NCBI GenBank assembly: GCA_917880885.1
Contig: OU862917.1
Coordinates: 23,982,104-24,046,103 of the forward strand
DNA length: 64,000 nt
Direction of reading: 5' to 3'
Source of the DNA: Limnephilus marmoratus
Lineage: Eukaryota > Arthropoda > Insecta > Trichoptera > Limnephilidae
The translations under genes and the position numbers were made by a program. Numbering within the stretch: position 1 is the first letter of the stretch; every line of letters begins with the position of its first letter. Positions 34,490 through 44,979 of the stretch are shown one piece after another. The notes beneath the pieces are model-generated. The model saw only the letters and a program-made list of their open reading frames with translations, was not told the DNA's origin and did no database searches.

Positions 34490-35188
34490 TTAAGAGGGTA
34501 TTACCAGAGAAAACCAGAAATATGTCATTTTAAAATCAGATTTTAGACGTATTGACTCTTTTCCACAAAAAATTTTAAGTGGATTTCGAAAGATTGTTCT
34601 TTTATCTAGCAGGAGAAAAAATGGTTATTTTTAGTAAAATAAGGTTTTACCATCGGTCGTCGGCAGATTTGTTAAATTTTCAAAAAAGATTTTGTATTAC
34701 ACCACACCCATTTCAAGTCATATATGTAATCATGCAGTAAAATAAATCAATACATTATCTGGGTATCGCATGTTTTAGAATTTTAATTTTAGTTTAAATA
34801 AAATCATAAAAAAATATATACGTACATGTGTTTCTTGACGAAAATTGGTCCGTTTGTGTATTTATTTGCGCACTTACGCACTAATATATTGCAGATTTTT
34901 TTAACATTCTTATTTAACTTAGACATTATTGAAAAATGATAAATACTTATAATCAAAAAATAATTACAAAAAGTAAATTATTTTAATAGTTTTATCATCA
35001 CGCCTTTCAGCATTTTTGGATGTAGGTATAAATTAATGGAAATTTGGAATGAAATAAAATCGATATTGAGTTATAATTTTAAAAAGCTGGTACGGAGAAT
35101 AATTAATCTTTCTCATTGTAACCGCCCAGCACCACCCACTTTCGACAAAATGTGGATTTTCGGCCGCTGGCTAGTTAAACGCTCTTAA
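34490..35188 (-). mobile_element. MITE family B, copy 2 (inverted)
   Basis: Starts TTAAGAGGGTATTACCAGAG and ends CTAGTTAAACGCTCTTAA, bounded by TTAA on both sides. Colinear with the 15027 copy in reverse. Confidence 0.85.
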
Positions 35189-35797
35189 ACACGATTGTCA
35201 ATTCCCAGGAGATATTTCTCGGTTTATTGATGAAAATGTTATTTTAATTCAATATGAATATTTAATTCCACTGCGTAATCGTTTGATGATTATGAATAAA
35301 TAAATCAGTTTTACGTTATATTTTAATTACTGTAACTACACTTACAAATTTTATGATTTCAGTGGAAATATTGGTTTTGATTTATCGAAAAGGACAAGGT
35401 TAGAAATAAATAATTGGCGCGAGGTCTATTTTTTTAACTGAAAATAATGGTACATGTGATGTTGTTACACATTAAATAAAGTTTTTCTATTAAAAATACA
35501 TAAAATAATTCGTCTAACACCTTTTTAGAGCAAAGCTCGAGTTAAAAAGGCTGAGAAACGTATGTAAACCGCAATTAAATATATAAAACAAATAATAGAT
35601 AAGAAATATAACAGAAAAAAGAAGAACAGAGAAAAAAGAAAGAAAAATGATACCTAATGTTAAAATTGAGTTAAAATATAGTAAATAAATAAATGTTAAA
35701 ATATAGTATTATTATTAGATGTACTGATTGTTGAGTCAACAATCACGCTAACATGTGTGTCGCTCTCCATAGAGAGAAAACAAATGGCCTTATATTT
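35189..35797. other. AT-rich, no gene recognised
   Basis: Low-complexity A-rich stretch at 35590-35700. No coding signal. Confidence 0.4.
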
Positions 35798-36365
35798 AAA
35801 CGCCCGGGGTCTCAAAAGTTTCGTATGATCTGTAGCTATTCGAAAACGTAAAAATAAATCAAATTATTGTTCACTATTAGCCCGCTAAAATGGCCGGAAG
35901 TTTCGAAAAAAAAATAGATTTCGTGATTTGGAAAAAAAATAAAACAAAGGATTCATATTTTATATTTTGTAGTAAACTTATTTTTCATTACATAACTGCA
36001 GTACAAAGAACCAAAAAAAAATTTTTTTTAAACATATGTGATGTGTTGGTAAAAAAATAAAAGGGGAAAATAACACTTTTTCTGGATAAAATCAGAATTC
36101 TTGTTGACTTACTTGTTTGTATTCATAAAGTTGAACTTTTTTTCATTTTTGTCAGTTATACGCATTTTTTAATAATAAACAAACGTTAAAAGGTTAGATT
36201 ACTGAAAAAAAAATATTAATTAAAAATTTAAAAAAAAAATGGTTTTAGGTTTGTTTTCTGCTTTTCAATGCATTTTAGCGGGCTAATAACCATTTTTAAA
36301 AAAATAAATTTAAATGCAGTTCTCATTTTCTTTGCAAGACGCAACTTTTGAGACCCCGGGCGTTT
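35798..36365. mobile_element. palindromic MITE-like element
   Basis: Ends AAACGCCCGGGGTCTCAAAA and its inverse are near-perfect. A second internal inverted pair, TAGCCCGCTAAAATG / CATTTTAGCGGGCTA, lies near 35879 and 36272. The rest is A/T-rich. No ORF. Confidence 0.7.
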
Positions 36366-36619
36366 CTGAATTCCAAAATTGAAATAATTGACACACGCTA
36401 TTGCATGTGGCTGGCAGTGGCAAAAACATTGGAAATGTAAACCAAATGATCTTTTATCTTAATTATTTTGCCTTTAATAATGAGCGACTTTGGAATTTTT
36501 GTTTTGCCACCGCCAGCCGCAAACATAACCTATTTATAGAGTGTTTTTATTGACCTTTCAATTTTTTGTAACTTGTTTCCAATCTTAATATGACGCCTAT
36601 TTGGTTCCACCATTTAACT

Positions 36620-36735
36620 CCAATTTGTAGAACTGTTGGACTGTGATGGTGTAACTTCAATACATTTGTAGAATTTTTGGGCTGTGATGGTGTAACTGCA
36701 ATACATTTGTAGAACTGTTGGGCTTTGATGGTGCG
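36620..36735 (+). repeat. 45-bp tandem repeat, about 2.5 copies
   Basis: Unit TTTGTAGAACTGTTGGGCTG followed by TGATGGTGTAACTGCAATACA, with few changes between copies. Confidence 0.85.
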
Positions 36736-36779
36736 CCAAGAATATTTGGTCTATTGCTGTTTGAAAAAATAGTTAAACT

Positions 36780-36970
36780 CTCATTGTTGAAACAATATTT
36801 GTGTACTTTTGAATGCAGCTAAAACCTTGTGGTTATCCATTATAGTTAAATGAAACAATGTTACTTTGTAACGTATACGTTTGCCCTGAAAAAGGAACGG
36901 TCGTTCCGAAACCGGTCGGCTTTAAACAAATATACAAGTGGTTCAAAAAAAGTTACATTGTTTCATTTAT
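36780..36970 (+). mobile_element. Penelope-type terminal fragment
   Basis: Carries a hammerhead-like block followed by ACAAGTGGTTCAAAAAAAGT and TTGTTTCATTT, the arrangement of the Penelope ends at 38.15 and 39.2 kb. No coding part remains. In the hammerhead block (36883-36920) stem II GGAAC-GGTC-GTTCC and GAAACCGGTCGG are intact, but CTGAAAA has lost the invariant G of CTGANGA, so cleavage is unlikely. Confidence 0.6.
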
Positions 36971-37079
36971 CAATATTTGTGTATTTGTAAAAGCCTAATT
37001 TTTTTATAAATAATTTGAAGTGAAGGGACTTTAAATTATTGAAATAATTTTATGGTGGGGTATTCATATGGCTTTTTTA

Positions 37080-37198
37080 AATTATTATTATTAGCATTCT
37101 TTGGATGATTTTTAAAGACAAAATAGAAGTTTTGAATGCATCACCCCACCCAACAATTCCGTATTGTAATACTGATCGAATGAGCGAAAAATAGATCG
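37080..37198 (-). pseudogene. LINE RT fragment, C-side piece, split by a SINE
   Basis: The - strand reads IRSVLQYGIVGWGDAFKTSI, LSLKIIQRMLI, the RT thumb-region pattern (L..YG...WG......L...Q.......) of Jockey/CR1 LINEs. It continues from the piece at 37545-37790 once the SINE is removed. Confidence 0.6.
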
Positions 37199-37544
37199 TT
37201 TTTTTTTTTTTTTACATGAGCTCCACACAGGAGGCCCTGAGGAAAACAATATCCCTCAGGGCCTATGTCATCTTTGGGGATGCTGTGTGGAGGGATTTTT
37301 TTAAGGAAAGGAAGGAGAGGAGAGTTCTGGGAAGGAAAAGGGTTTAAGGGGTGGGTAGGAATCTGGGGTTCAGTGTGTCTTGGTCATCCGCCTCCAAGAC
37401 CTAGACAGACCTCACCCCATGAACCCGGGCACCCCTGCTAAATCACCAAACGTAGCGAACCACTTGGGGTGACCTATGGCAGAGGTGTTGGTTATCCAAT
37501 AAAGGTTCCCGGGGTGGCGGTACCCATTCCCGCCTCCCAAATTG
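37199..37544 (-). mobile_element. SINE-like element, full length
   Basis: Complete copy with all landmarks: poly(A) end (poly-T on +), outer stem CTCCACACAG/CTGTGTGGAG at 37221-37292, inner stem GGCCCTGAGG/CCTCAGGGCC, GC-rich body and the CGGGAATGGGTACCGCC head. It splits a LINE RT relic and so inserted after that LINE. Confidence 0.9.
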
Positions 37545-37790
37545 GTTGTCGTTCAAAATCGTTCTTAATAGTCTAAAATTTAATACGTTTCGTATTCTAA
37601 TAAAAATGTACAATAATTTTTTTAACATCTCTGCCATTGCATCAGTTCGTAATTTCCACTTTAACATACTATCTTTAATCACACCGAGGTATTTTATATT
37701 AATTTTGACAGTGAGTACAGAGCCATCAAGTTTACATAGATACGAAATTTATAATTAGTTTTAACATTGAGTACAGAGCTGTCTGGTTTA
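37545..37790 (-). pseudogene. LINE RT fragment, N-side piece, split by a SINE
   Basis: The - strand reads VKINIKYLGVIKDSMLKWKL and LLYIFIRIRNVLNFRLLRTI, the K.LGV..D..L.W and thumb blocks of LINE RT, and then runs into the SINE. Confidence 0.6.
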
Positions 37791-38149
37791 CATAGATACC
37801 AATTTTAATTACAATTATATGAGTGTATGGAATAGACATGTTTGGGTTTTCAGGGATAGCATTTTTATTCAGAGTGAACGGTATTAGAAAGGTTATATCA
37901 GTATTTAGCGATAGTAAAATTTGGTCGAACCATTTATTCCTAATTCCGCCGTTCTCTGAGTTTCGTTCCAGGATTGACTTAATGGTGAGTTAAAAATACC
38001 ATTTCCGTAAATATAATATTCACAAAATTACTTGTTTAAATTAATGCAAAATTTGTAGTACGAAGTTGGTGGTAATTTAAATACAAGGTTTGTATTAATT
38101 TATATTATATCTCTCCCTATTGTTTCGTAAATCATAATTAATTTAAGAA
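37791..38149. other. AT-rich, no gene recognised
   Basis: No convincing structure between the LINE relic and the Penelope pair. Confidence 0.4.
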
Positions 38150-38415
38150 AAATGAAACAATTCAACTTTGTATAAACCACTTATATAATGCGTAAATCCG
38201 ACCGATTTCGGAACAAACGTTCCTTCTTCAGGGAAAGCTTATACTAATTTGACAGTTTCGAACAATGTTTTATTTGGGTAGGGGTGGAGCCGTTGCTAGT
38301 TATTAATGTAGATTGGGTGGGTAGGTATTAATGTAAAGTGGGTGGGTAGGGGAACAAATCCATGCTTGGGCTATATGACAATATTTTTGGGTTGTTGATA
38401 ATAGATTCATTATTT
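38150..38415 (-). mobile_element. Penelope-like element 3' region with hammerhead core
   Basis: On the - strand this follows the GIY-YIG endonuclease. It holds the hammerhead motif at 38198-38238: TCC, CTGAAGA, GGAAC-GTTT-GTTCC, GAAA, TCGGTC, GGA. The core is intact, though the stem III palindrome ACCGGT is changed to ATCGGT. It ends with TATAAACCACTTATATAATG and TTGAATTGTTTCATTTT. Confidence 0.75.
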
Positions 38416-38706
38416 TTAAGGGATTTTTTTAATTTCCAAGGCTTCTAAGTTATCTAAACGTTTTCCTTTATGATTAATATGAAGAATATTTATCCCTGTA
38501 TTTTTTTCAATAGTATGGTTATTTTCAATGACATGGTTAGCGAACTCAGAAAAATTATTATTATTAAGACACCTTAAACGTTCTTTGATTCTGATTTCAA
38601 AATTACGACTTGTTTTTCCAATATAAAATGAGGGACAATCATTGCATTTGAGTTTATATATTCCGGAATTAGTCAATTTATGGTCTTTATCTTTAGTATT
38701 TCTCAA
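38416..38706 (-). pseudogene. GIY-YIG endonuclease domain of a Penelope-like retroelement
   Basis: Contains SGIYKLKCNDCPSFYIGKTS then RNFEIRIKERLR, the GIY-(x)-YIG nuclease signature, with the CxxC pair between the two motifs and the later NHVIENNH histidines that together form the zinc-finger-like feature of Penelope endonucleases. This domain nicks target DNA and sits at the C-terminus, after the RT. The RT is missing: upstream of 38706 only a short poor extension is found, so the copy is 5'-truncated. An inverted partial copy of the C-terminal end lies at 38863-39000. Confidence 0.82.
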
Positions 38707-38862
38707 AAAATTACCGATATTATTTCTTGTATAAAAAGCTGGTTTAATATTAGGAGGGAGATTTTTGCAACATTGAACTCAAAAATTATTAATATACAAA
38801 ATTATACGCCATTCTTTATCATTAATATTATTAGAATTGTATAGATATTTATTTTTTTAAAT

Positions 38863-39235
38863 TTTGACAAGTTTTTAAAAAATACAGGGATACATATTCA
38901 TCATATTAATCATAAAGGAAAACGTTTAGATAACTTAGAAGCATTGGAAATTATAAAATCCCTTAAAAATAATGAATCTTTTATCAACAAACAAAAAATA
39001 TTGTCTTATAGCCCAATCATGGATTTGTTCCCCTACCCACCCACTCTACATTAATACCTACCCATCCAATCTACATTAATAACTAGCAACGGCTCCACCC
39101 CTACCATAATAAAACATTATTCGAAACTGTCAAATTAGTATAAGCTTTCCCTGAAGAAGGAACGTTTGCTCCGAAACCGGTCGGATTTACGCATTATATA
39201 AGTGGTTTATACAAAGTTGAATTGTTTCATTTTTC
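38863..39235 (+). mobile_element. second Penelope fragment, inverted, with hammerhead core
   Basis: Reads in the + direction through HKGKRLDNLEALEIIK (end of the endonuclease frame), the GGATTTGTTCCCCTACCCAC stretch and the hammerhead motif at 39144-39184 (TCC, CTGAAGA, GGAAC-GTTTG-CTCC, GAAA, CCGGTC, GGA), then GTGGTTTATACAAAGTTGAA. The two copies are joined at their 5' ends with their 3' ends outward. Confidence 0.78.
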
Positions 39236-39669
39236 TATAATGGATAACCACAAAGTTATAGCTACATTCAAAAATATATAATTAATTTTCTCTCTTTCAT
39301 AATAATCACGATTAATCATTAGATTTAATGGTATAAATCTCACCTTACACCGAAATTCACGAAAACGAACGTAAAATTAATAAGAGCTAAATCATCATAA
39401 CGGAGATTCAAACCTTAATTGAAATGTGATATCTTGCCGGCCGAGCGCCACAAAAGGAAATAATCATCATTGTAATGAATATTTTGTTGGGAGAGCAATA
39501 ATAATACTTTAATTTGTATTACATATTCTTCTCTTGATATCTCTTGATCTCCTGGAATGTCGTTATAATGTTTTATTACGAATAACCAGTGCTTTATTCT
39601 ATCCTAGAATGAAAGCAGAAACTCCATCAAAGTTGATCCATTAATAAAATTAATTTCAGAAACAAAGCA
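39236..39669. other. AT-rich, no gene recognised
   Basis: TATAATGGATAACCACAAAG at the left edge resembles the left flank of the 36.8-kb Penelope end. Otherwise nothing seen. Confidence 0.4.
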
Positions 39670-40092
39670 AATTGTTAACCGATTTTCTTTTATCGATTGA
39701 GGAATTTGGTCAGATTTTCGAAATCCAATAGAACGGACATTCCAATGAAAAGCTTCAGGAGAATTCTGATTTTGTGTTTAAAACTTCCCCAGCGCCCTCT
39801 TCCCCATCTCCTTCTTTTCCCCACTACCTTCAGCCTCATAATATGCTCATTGTCTCAAGACGTTTATGAGCGGTTGGGACTCTTGTCCAATACTCACGTA
39901 AAAAACTACATTACTCAAAGTCCAGCACCCCTTCAGAGAGTGCATGAATTTAAAACGCCTAGGCACAATGATCTTTTACAAGCGATGAAAAAATCTGTGA
40001 AATCATATCCAGTGGTGACTTTTATCGATGGGTTGAAAAATTGTCAATGTCCAGTTGATATTTTTAATGGCATTCTACCCACTGTCAAGTAA
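39670..40092 (+). pseudogene. unrecognised coding remnant
   Basis: The last third reads DVYERLGLLSNTHVKNYITQ, LLQAMKKSVKSYPVVTFIDG, LKNCQCPVDIFNGILPTVK then stop, with protein-like composition. Upstream the coherent reading is in another frame (DFLLSIEEFGQIFEI, SPAPSSPSPSFPHYLQPHNM), so at least one frameshift is present. I do not recognise the family. It may be a processed host-gene copy or a transposon part lying in the opsin intron. Confidence 0.4.
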
Positions 40093-40572
40093 TTGAGTTT
40101 GTAGGTTATGTTTAGTTATTTAATCTTAATGGGGAAATATATACAAGTTTAATAGTATTAACAAGAACTTATATTAATTGCATAATACATATTTTTTAAA
40201 TGTTATGCACTCACAATACAAGATGGCAATTTTTTAGTTGAGGGGTAAAATTGCTATTATTTTTGAAATCTCACGATTGTGATTACGTACATATTTACAA
40301 GTTGAACCAATACGTAATTAATAAAAAAGGTAATGTAATGTAAAGTGCATAAAAAATAATCGACACAAACTAAATAAATACGGTAACCGAAACACATTAA
40401 CAAGAGAAAAACATAATATGTACAATTACGATTACAAAATTGATGCCATTAATATTACGGAGATATAACTTCATGTACCCATTCGTTGCCCTGAACGCAA
40501 TACCAGATCGAATACCTTATTTCATATACAACATTTTAAATCGAAATACGCACAAAAATGCATGCTTGGGTG
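40093..40572. other. AT-rich, no gene recognised
   Basis: Spacer before the hAT-type element. Its last eight bases are the left target duplication CTTGGGTG. Confidence 0.5.
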
Positions 40573-42291
40573 CAGTGGCGGACTAAGAGGGGGGGCGGGG
40601 GGGCGGTCCGCCCCGGGCCCCCGGTCCTGGGGGGCCCCCAAACGCCCCCATGTTCCCTTGATCAATTCCTAAATATTGTAAAAAAATCACTGGACACTGT
40701 AAAAAAATTTTTAGTCATTTTTTATTTAATTTTTAGAAAGATGCACTTGTTAAGAATGCTGCCACCAATTTTTTTAAAGAAATTCGAAAAATTCACGGAG
40801 ATATGTGAAACCGTTTGAAACAGTTTTGAATAATCCTTCAATGAAACTTTTTGACATGTTTTTCAACCTGGTTGACAACATATTAAACAAACTATACAAC
40901 CGATTTGCATTCACCAATTCTTAAACTGTTTGAAAATCTAGTGTCTATGGCACCATGTAGGGGAATTTCGTTATCTAAAAAAAATATAGAAATGGCGCAC
41001 CAGGGAATTTTACTTTCAATTTTTTATGGTAAATATTCATCGTTCATAAAAATTAAAAAATTAGAAGGTGGCCCTTTTTAAAATAATCCCAACATGTTGT
41101 CATAGTCAGGGCCGGATTAAACATATTGGGGGGCCCCTAGGCAATGCAAGTCTCGGGGCCTCTTTACCATCGGGGCCCCTAGCCGACGCAAGGCCCCTGG
41201 GCAGTGGCCTACTCTGCTTTGCGGACAATACGGTCCTGCCAGGGCTGGCTCATACATGTCGGCCCCCCTGGGCAATGCGCGTCTCGGGGCCCCTTTACCC
41301 TAGGGGCCCCTACTCGATGCGGGGGCCCTAGGCAGTTGCCTACACTTCTTATAGTGACTGGATTTTCAAAGGCACTGCCCCAGGACCGACTTAAACATGT
41401 TGGGGCCCCTTTACTCTAGGGGCCCCTACCCGAAGCGGGGCACCTAGGCAGTTGCATACACGTCTTATGGACAATACGGCCCTGGCTATATTTCAAAGGC
41501 AGTGATATACACTGCCTGGCAGGGCCGGCTTAAACATGTCGGGGCCCCCAGGCAATGCACGTCGTGGGGTCCCTTTACCATAGGGGCCCTCAGCCGATGC
41601 GTGGCCCCTAGGCAGTGGCCTACACTGCTTTTAGCACAATACGGCTCTGCCAGGACAGGCTTAGACATGTCGGGGCCCCTAGACAATGCCCATCTCAGGG
41701 CCCCCTTCCCTTAGGGGCCCCTACCCGATGCGGAGCACCTAGGCAGTTGTCTACACGTCTTATGGATAATACGGCTCTAGCTATAGTGACTGGATTTTCA
41801 AAGGCAATTGCCTACATTCCTACACTGCCTTATGGACAATACGGCCCTGCCAGGGCCGGCTTAAACATGTCAGGGCCCCTAGGCAATGCACATCTCTTTT
41901 ACCCTAGGGGCTCCAACCCGATTTGCGGGGTTTTTCTAATATGTTGTCAACCAGGTTGAAAAACACACAAAACTGTTTAAAACGGTTTCATATGAGATGC
42001 TTTATCTCCGTCAATTTTACGAATTTCCTTACAATATTTGGTGAAAGATTATTAACAAATCCATTTTTTATAAAATTAATTTAAAAAGTGACATTTTTTT
42101 AGTGTCCTGGTGTCTTAAAGCCTTGTTTGGGTTTTGGTCAAGGGAACACGGAGGTTCTTGGAGGCCCCCTAGGACCAGAGGCCCGTGTGAACTGAATAAA
42201 AATCTTGTAAAATTACGTCAACTTTTACTAGGGGAGGGGGGCTCATTCAGCTTTGCCGCCCCGGGCCTCTGACGGGCTTAGTCCGCCACTG
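40573..42291. mobile_element. hAT-type non-autonomous element with 8-bp target duplication
   Basis: Terminal inverted repeat CAGTGGCGGACTAAG at the left and CTTAGTCCGCCACTG at the right, flanked on both sides by CTTGGGTG. The 8-bp duplication and the CAGTGG-type end are typical of hAT transposons. About 1.72 kb, no transposase. GC-rich near both ends (CCGCCCCGGGCC), with an internal array of GGGGCCCCTAGG-type repeats. Confidence 0.9.
41105..41935 (+). repeat. array of hAT-end-like units inside the hAT element
   Basis: Units of about 120-170 bases contain CAGGGCCGG(A/C)TTAAACAT, GGGGCCCCTAGGCAATGC, TTTACC(C/A)TAGGGGCCCC and TAGGCAGT(G/T)GCCTACAC. At least five units are seen. CAGGGCCGG-TTAA is itself typical of hAT ends, so the array may be amplified termini of a second, nested element. 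Confidence 0.7.
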
Positions 42292-42299
42292 CTTGGGTG

Positions 42300-43442
42300 T
42301 ATCTGCCAAACTTATAATGCCTTAAGAGATATTGACATTTTCCATTGTACCCTTAAATCGTTTAAAATCAACCGTTCAATGTACTTAAATGAAAACTATT
42401 ATTTCTTGTTTATTATTTTCTTTTTAATAACTTTTTACTTAAAACTATGTACTATTATTTTAAACAACTACTGGAAACTATTATTTCCGTATTGATTATT
42501 ATCACCTTTTTGATATTTTTTACAACGTGCTTACACCATATATGTACCTACTATGATTGTTTAATTACCACTTGATTCATAATCACATAATCATTAACCA
42601 TTAACAACTAAATATTATAAATGGAACTTAACTGGTTTAAATTATATTCACTATTTTACGTAAATTACTTTATACACAACTGTACGCTTCCTAAATAAAA
42701 ATAAATAAAAAAATTCGTCTGTAGACAATAGGGATTCATTGTTGTGGGGGGGGGGGGGCAAAATACCCATGCTTATCATGTCAGGGATGAATTTTGTATA
42801 CGAATTGTTTATAGGGCAACTAAAAAAATGTGATTAAAGTGTAGTTTGTGGCAGCAATGCCCGAACCGCGTGCGGTAAATAGACGATGTTGAGAATTTGT
42901 TCAAAGAAAATTGGAAATCCACGGTTTTGCAGCAATCGTGAGTTGAATTATGATAAAAATATTGCCTTTTATTTTACTAGATTCATCTCAATGAGGATAT
43001 AATGTTTTCTTTTAATTTTAAGAAAATGTTATCGGGGTTTAAAAAATTACATATAAAACAATGGCATCTTTTACCGATGAATCGGTCTTTTCATTTCTAG
43101 GGATACAGTAGTAGGTAGGTATCCAAGTCATCCCAATTTCTTTGCAAGAGTTGTTTAATTTAGGAATTTGAGAGCAGATTCCAATACAGAAATCGTCTTC
43201 CTGATAATGGAAAGGGAAGAGTTTAATTTTTGAAGTACACTCATGGAACCGGAGTTTTCACCAATATGTTTTAGGGATACAAAAAAGGTTTTATATTTAG
43301 TAGTGAAGACTGTTGCTTCTTTCGGAAGTTTTTTTTTGCTGACGGGGAGTGGAACGCCACACTCACACATGGTTTGAGAAGGGAGAATTGGAACCATCTG
43401 TGATGACCATCCTACCCACTTTCTCTTGGGCTTGCTTGGTCT
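42300..43442. other. AT-rich, no gene recognised
   Basis: A G run of about 15 lies near 42745. An open - strand frame at 43155-43538 has no recognisable domain and runs into a LINE relic on the other strand. Confidence 0.4.
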
Positions 43443-43680
43443 GAACCATCTACGAATCAGAAGGGATGTGCTCATTGTAACACATTTCTTCAGACTGATT
43501 CGTGGAAGGTTCGAAAACTCGGCTATCGTTGAGAGCATTAGTTTCTTTGTTCCCGATGGTTATCTCCGTCACCGACAACATAGACTGTTTTATCTCCCGG
43601 CTTGCAGAACTAACGTGCCAATGGTTATGCCAGTCGGGAGAGCTGTCTTGTTTTTAAATAGAATCGAAAATCGATATGTT
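43443..43680 (+). pseudogene. LINE ORF2 C-terminal fragment
   Basis: Reads LNHLRIRRDVLIVTHFFRLI, RGRFENSAIVESISFFVP, RHRQHRLFYLPACRTNVPMV and MPVGRAVLFLNRIENRYV. This is the ORF2 end pattern of Jockey/CR1-type LINEs (R...F..P..RTN....P..RA..) and is homologous to 24530-24745. 5'-truncated. Confidence 0.6.
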
Positions 43681-44149
43681 TAAAATCAATGAAGCACAAT
43701 TCAGACGACAAGCTTTGTTGTTGTTAGTAGATTGTGCTTCATTGATGTATAAATTGCTTAAATCTGTTTGAATCCTAATATTTTATTTATTTTAAAACTC
43801 TGAGGGAGCGGGCCGTATCGGTAGAGTCGGGACGAGAAATAAAAGGCGTCAGTCGTCAGTCGATGTGTGAGTCAGTCTTTATTGTGGCTACGTAGCGGAG
43901 GTCGATGCGGAGCGGGAGCGGAGTGACAGTAGTGATGCTGCTGCGCGATGATGTGAAGATGAAGGTCAGGACACTACGGCGGTGAAGATCACAGGTCTTC
44001 AGGAAGCCGGCGTGTTGCCCTACACCGTGGCGGTGTAGACGTGACTTTGGTCCAGGCGGTCGATCGACGTCGTGTTGACGGGATATGGCGGCTGTGTGTC
44101 CAGTGGGTCGGAGCACACACGTGACGCAGGAAGGAACCTTGAGAGGCGA

Positions 44150-44345
44150 TGAGGATGCTGGCGCATTGCCGGTTGTGGTTGCTGCTCGTTGCAGGATGCT
44201 GGATGCTGGCGCGTTGCCGGTTGTGGTTGCTGCTCGTTGCAGGATGAGGATGCTGGCGCGTTGCCGGTTGTGGTTGCTGCTCGTTGCAGGATGAGGATGC
44301 TGGCGCGTTGCCGGTTGTTGTTGCTGCTCGTTGCAGGATGTTGAT
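44150..44345 (+). repeat. about 45-bp tandem repeat inside the solo LTR
   Basis: Four units of GTTGCCGGTTGTGGTTGCTG followed by CTCGTTGCAGGATGAGGATG, with a 6-base length difference among units. They keep a - strand frame open for 194 residues (43989-44573), which I regard as incidental. Confidence 0.85.
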
Positions 44346-44555
44346 TGCCATCTCATGTCGAGATGGTAGTTGGAGAAGTTCCTCGTAGGTGCTGGAATGT
44401 TCCTGGGTCACGCTGGATAAATGGTGTTCACTGTTGACTTCGCGAGGCCCGTGCCCCGCGCGCGGCAGGTAGAGAGTTACTGCACTGCTCGGACTGTGTT
44501 CCTTATTCGATGAATGGAAAGTATTGACTGACTGACTCCGAGCAAGCAAGCGCGG

Positions 44556-44563
44556 CTTATATA
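44556..44563 (-). promoter_or_regulatory. TATA box of the LTR promoter
   Basis: TATATAAG on the - strand, with GC-rich sequence just downstream and AATAAA about 680 bases further. It suits a Pol II promoter in U3. Confidence 0.6.
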
Positions 44564-44979
44564 CTCGTGGCAAGTAATTAGTCTCCCGGTAGGTAATGCG
44601 GTGAATTCACACAAAGGCGAGATATCAATCGAACTTTCTGCGGGCACTTGTTTGGTACAGCCAGACGTTCTAGCTCTTTCGCGCAGGTGGCGGAATTATT
44701 TCTCGGTAGGTAGACATGTGCCAGCGGGCGCGCGGTACCTGGCTGTAGATACTTCGTAGATGTGTTTCTAGTGCGTTCGCCTAGAGTCCAGTGGCGGAGT
44801 AATTAATTCGGCACAAGTGGCCGCCACAACTCTTTGAAATTTCAATTTTGTAATGTTTTAAAAATGAATAAATTGAATTGAATAGAATCTGTGTAAATAA
44901 TTTTGCAGTTGTGTAAATATTTTGAATTGCACTAATCTTTATTTCTTCTATCGACACCGACAACGGTGACCGGCTAACT

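Larger units (their letters stand above)
43801..44828 (-). mobile_element. solo LTR with 4-bp target duplication
   Basis: On the - strand it starts TGTGGCGGCC and ends GCTCCCTCA, the TG...CA borders of an LTR. ACTC flanks both sides (43797-43800 and 44829-44832). A TATATAAG box at 44556-44563, followed by a GTCAGTCAGT-like initiator area, and AATAAA near 43877 mark U3, R and the poly(A) site. No internal retrotransposon sequence adjoins, so it is a recombination scar. GC content is well above the surroundings. Confidence 0.85.

Noticed and set aside
41068..41959. Open frames in the GGGGCCCC-rich array
   Set aside because: They follow the tandem array in all frames and show only repeat-derived Gly/Pro/Leu composition.
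43155..43538. 127-codon - strand frame
   Set aside because: Part overlaps a LINE relic on the other strand and the rest has no recognisable domain; too weak to call.
43989..44573. 194-codon - strand frame rich in Gln, Asn and His
   Set aside because: It lies inside a solo LTR and is kept open mostly by 45-bp repeats.
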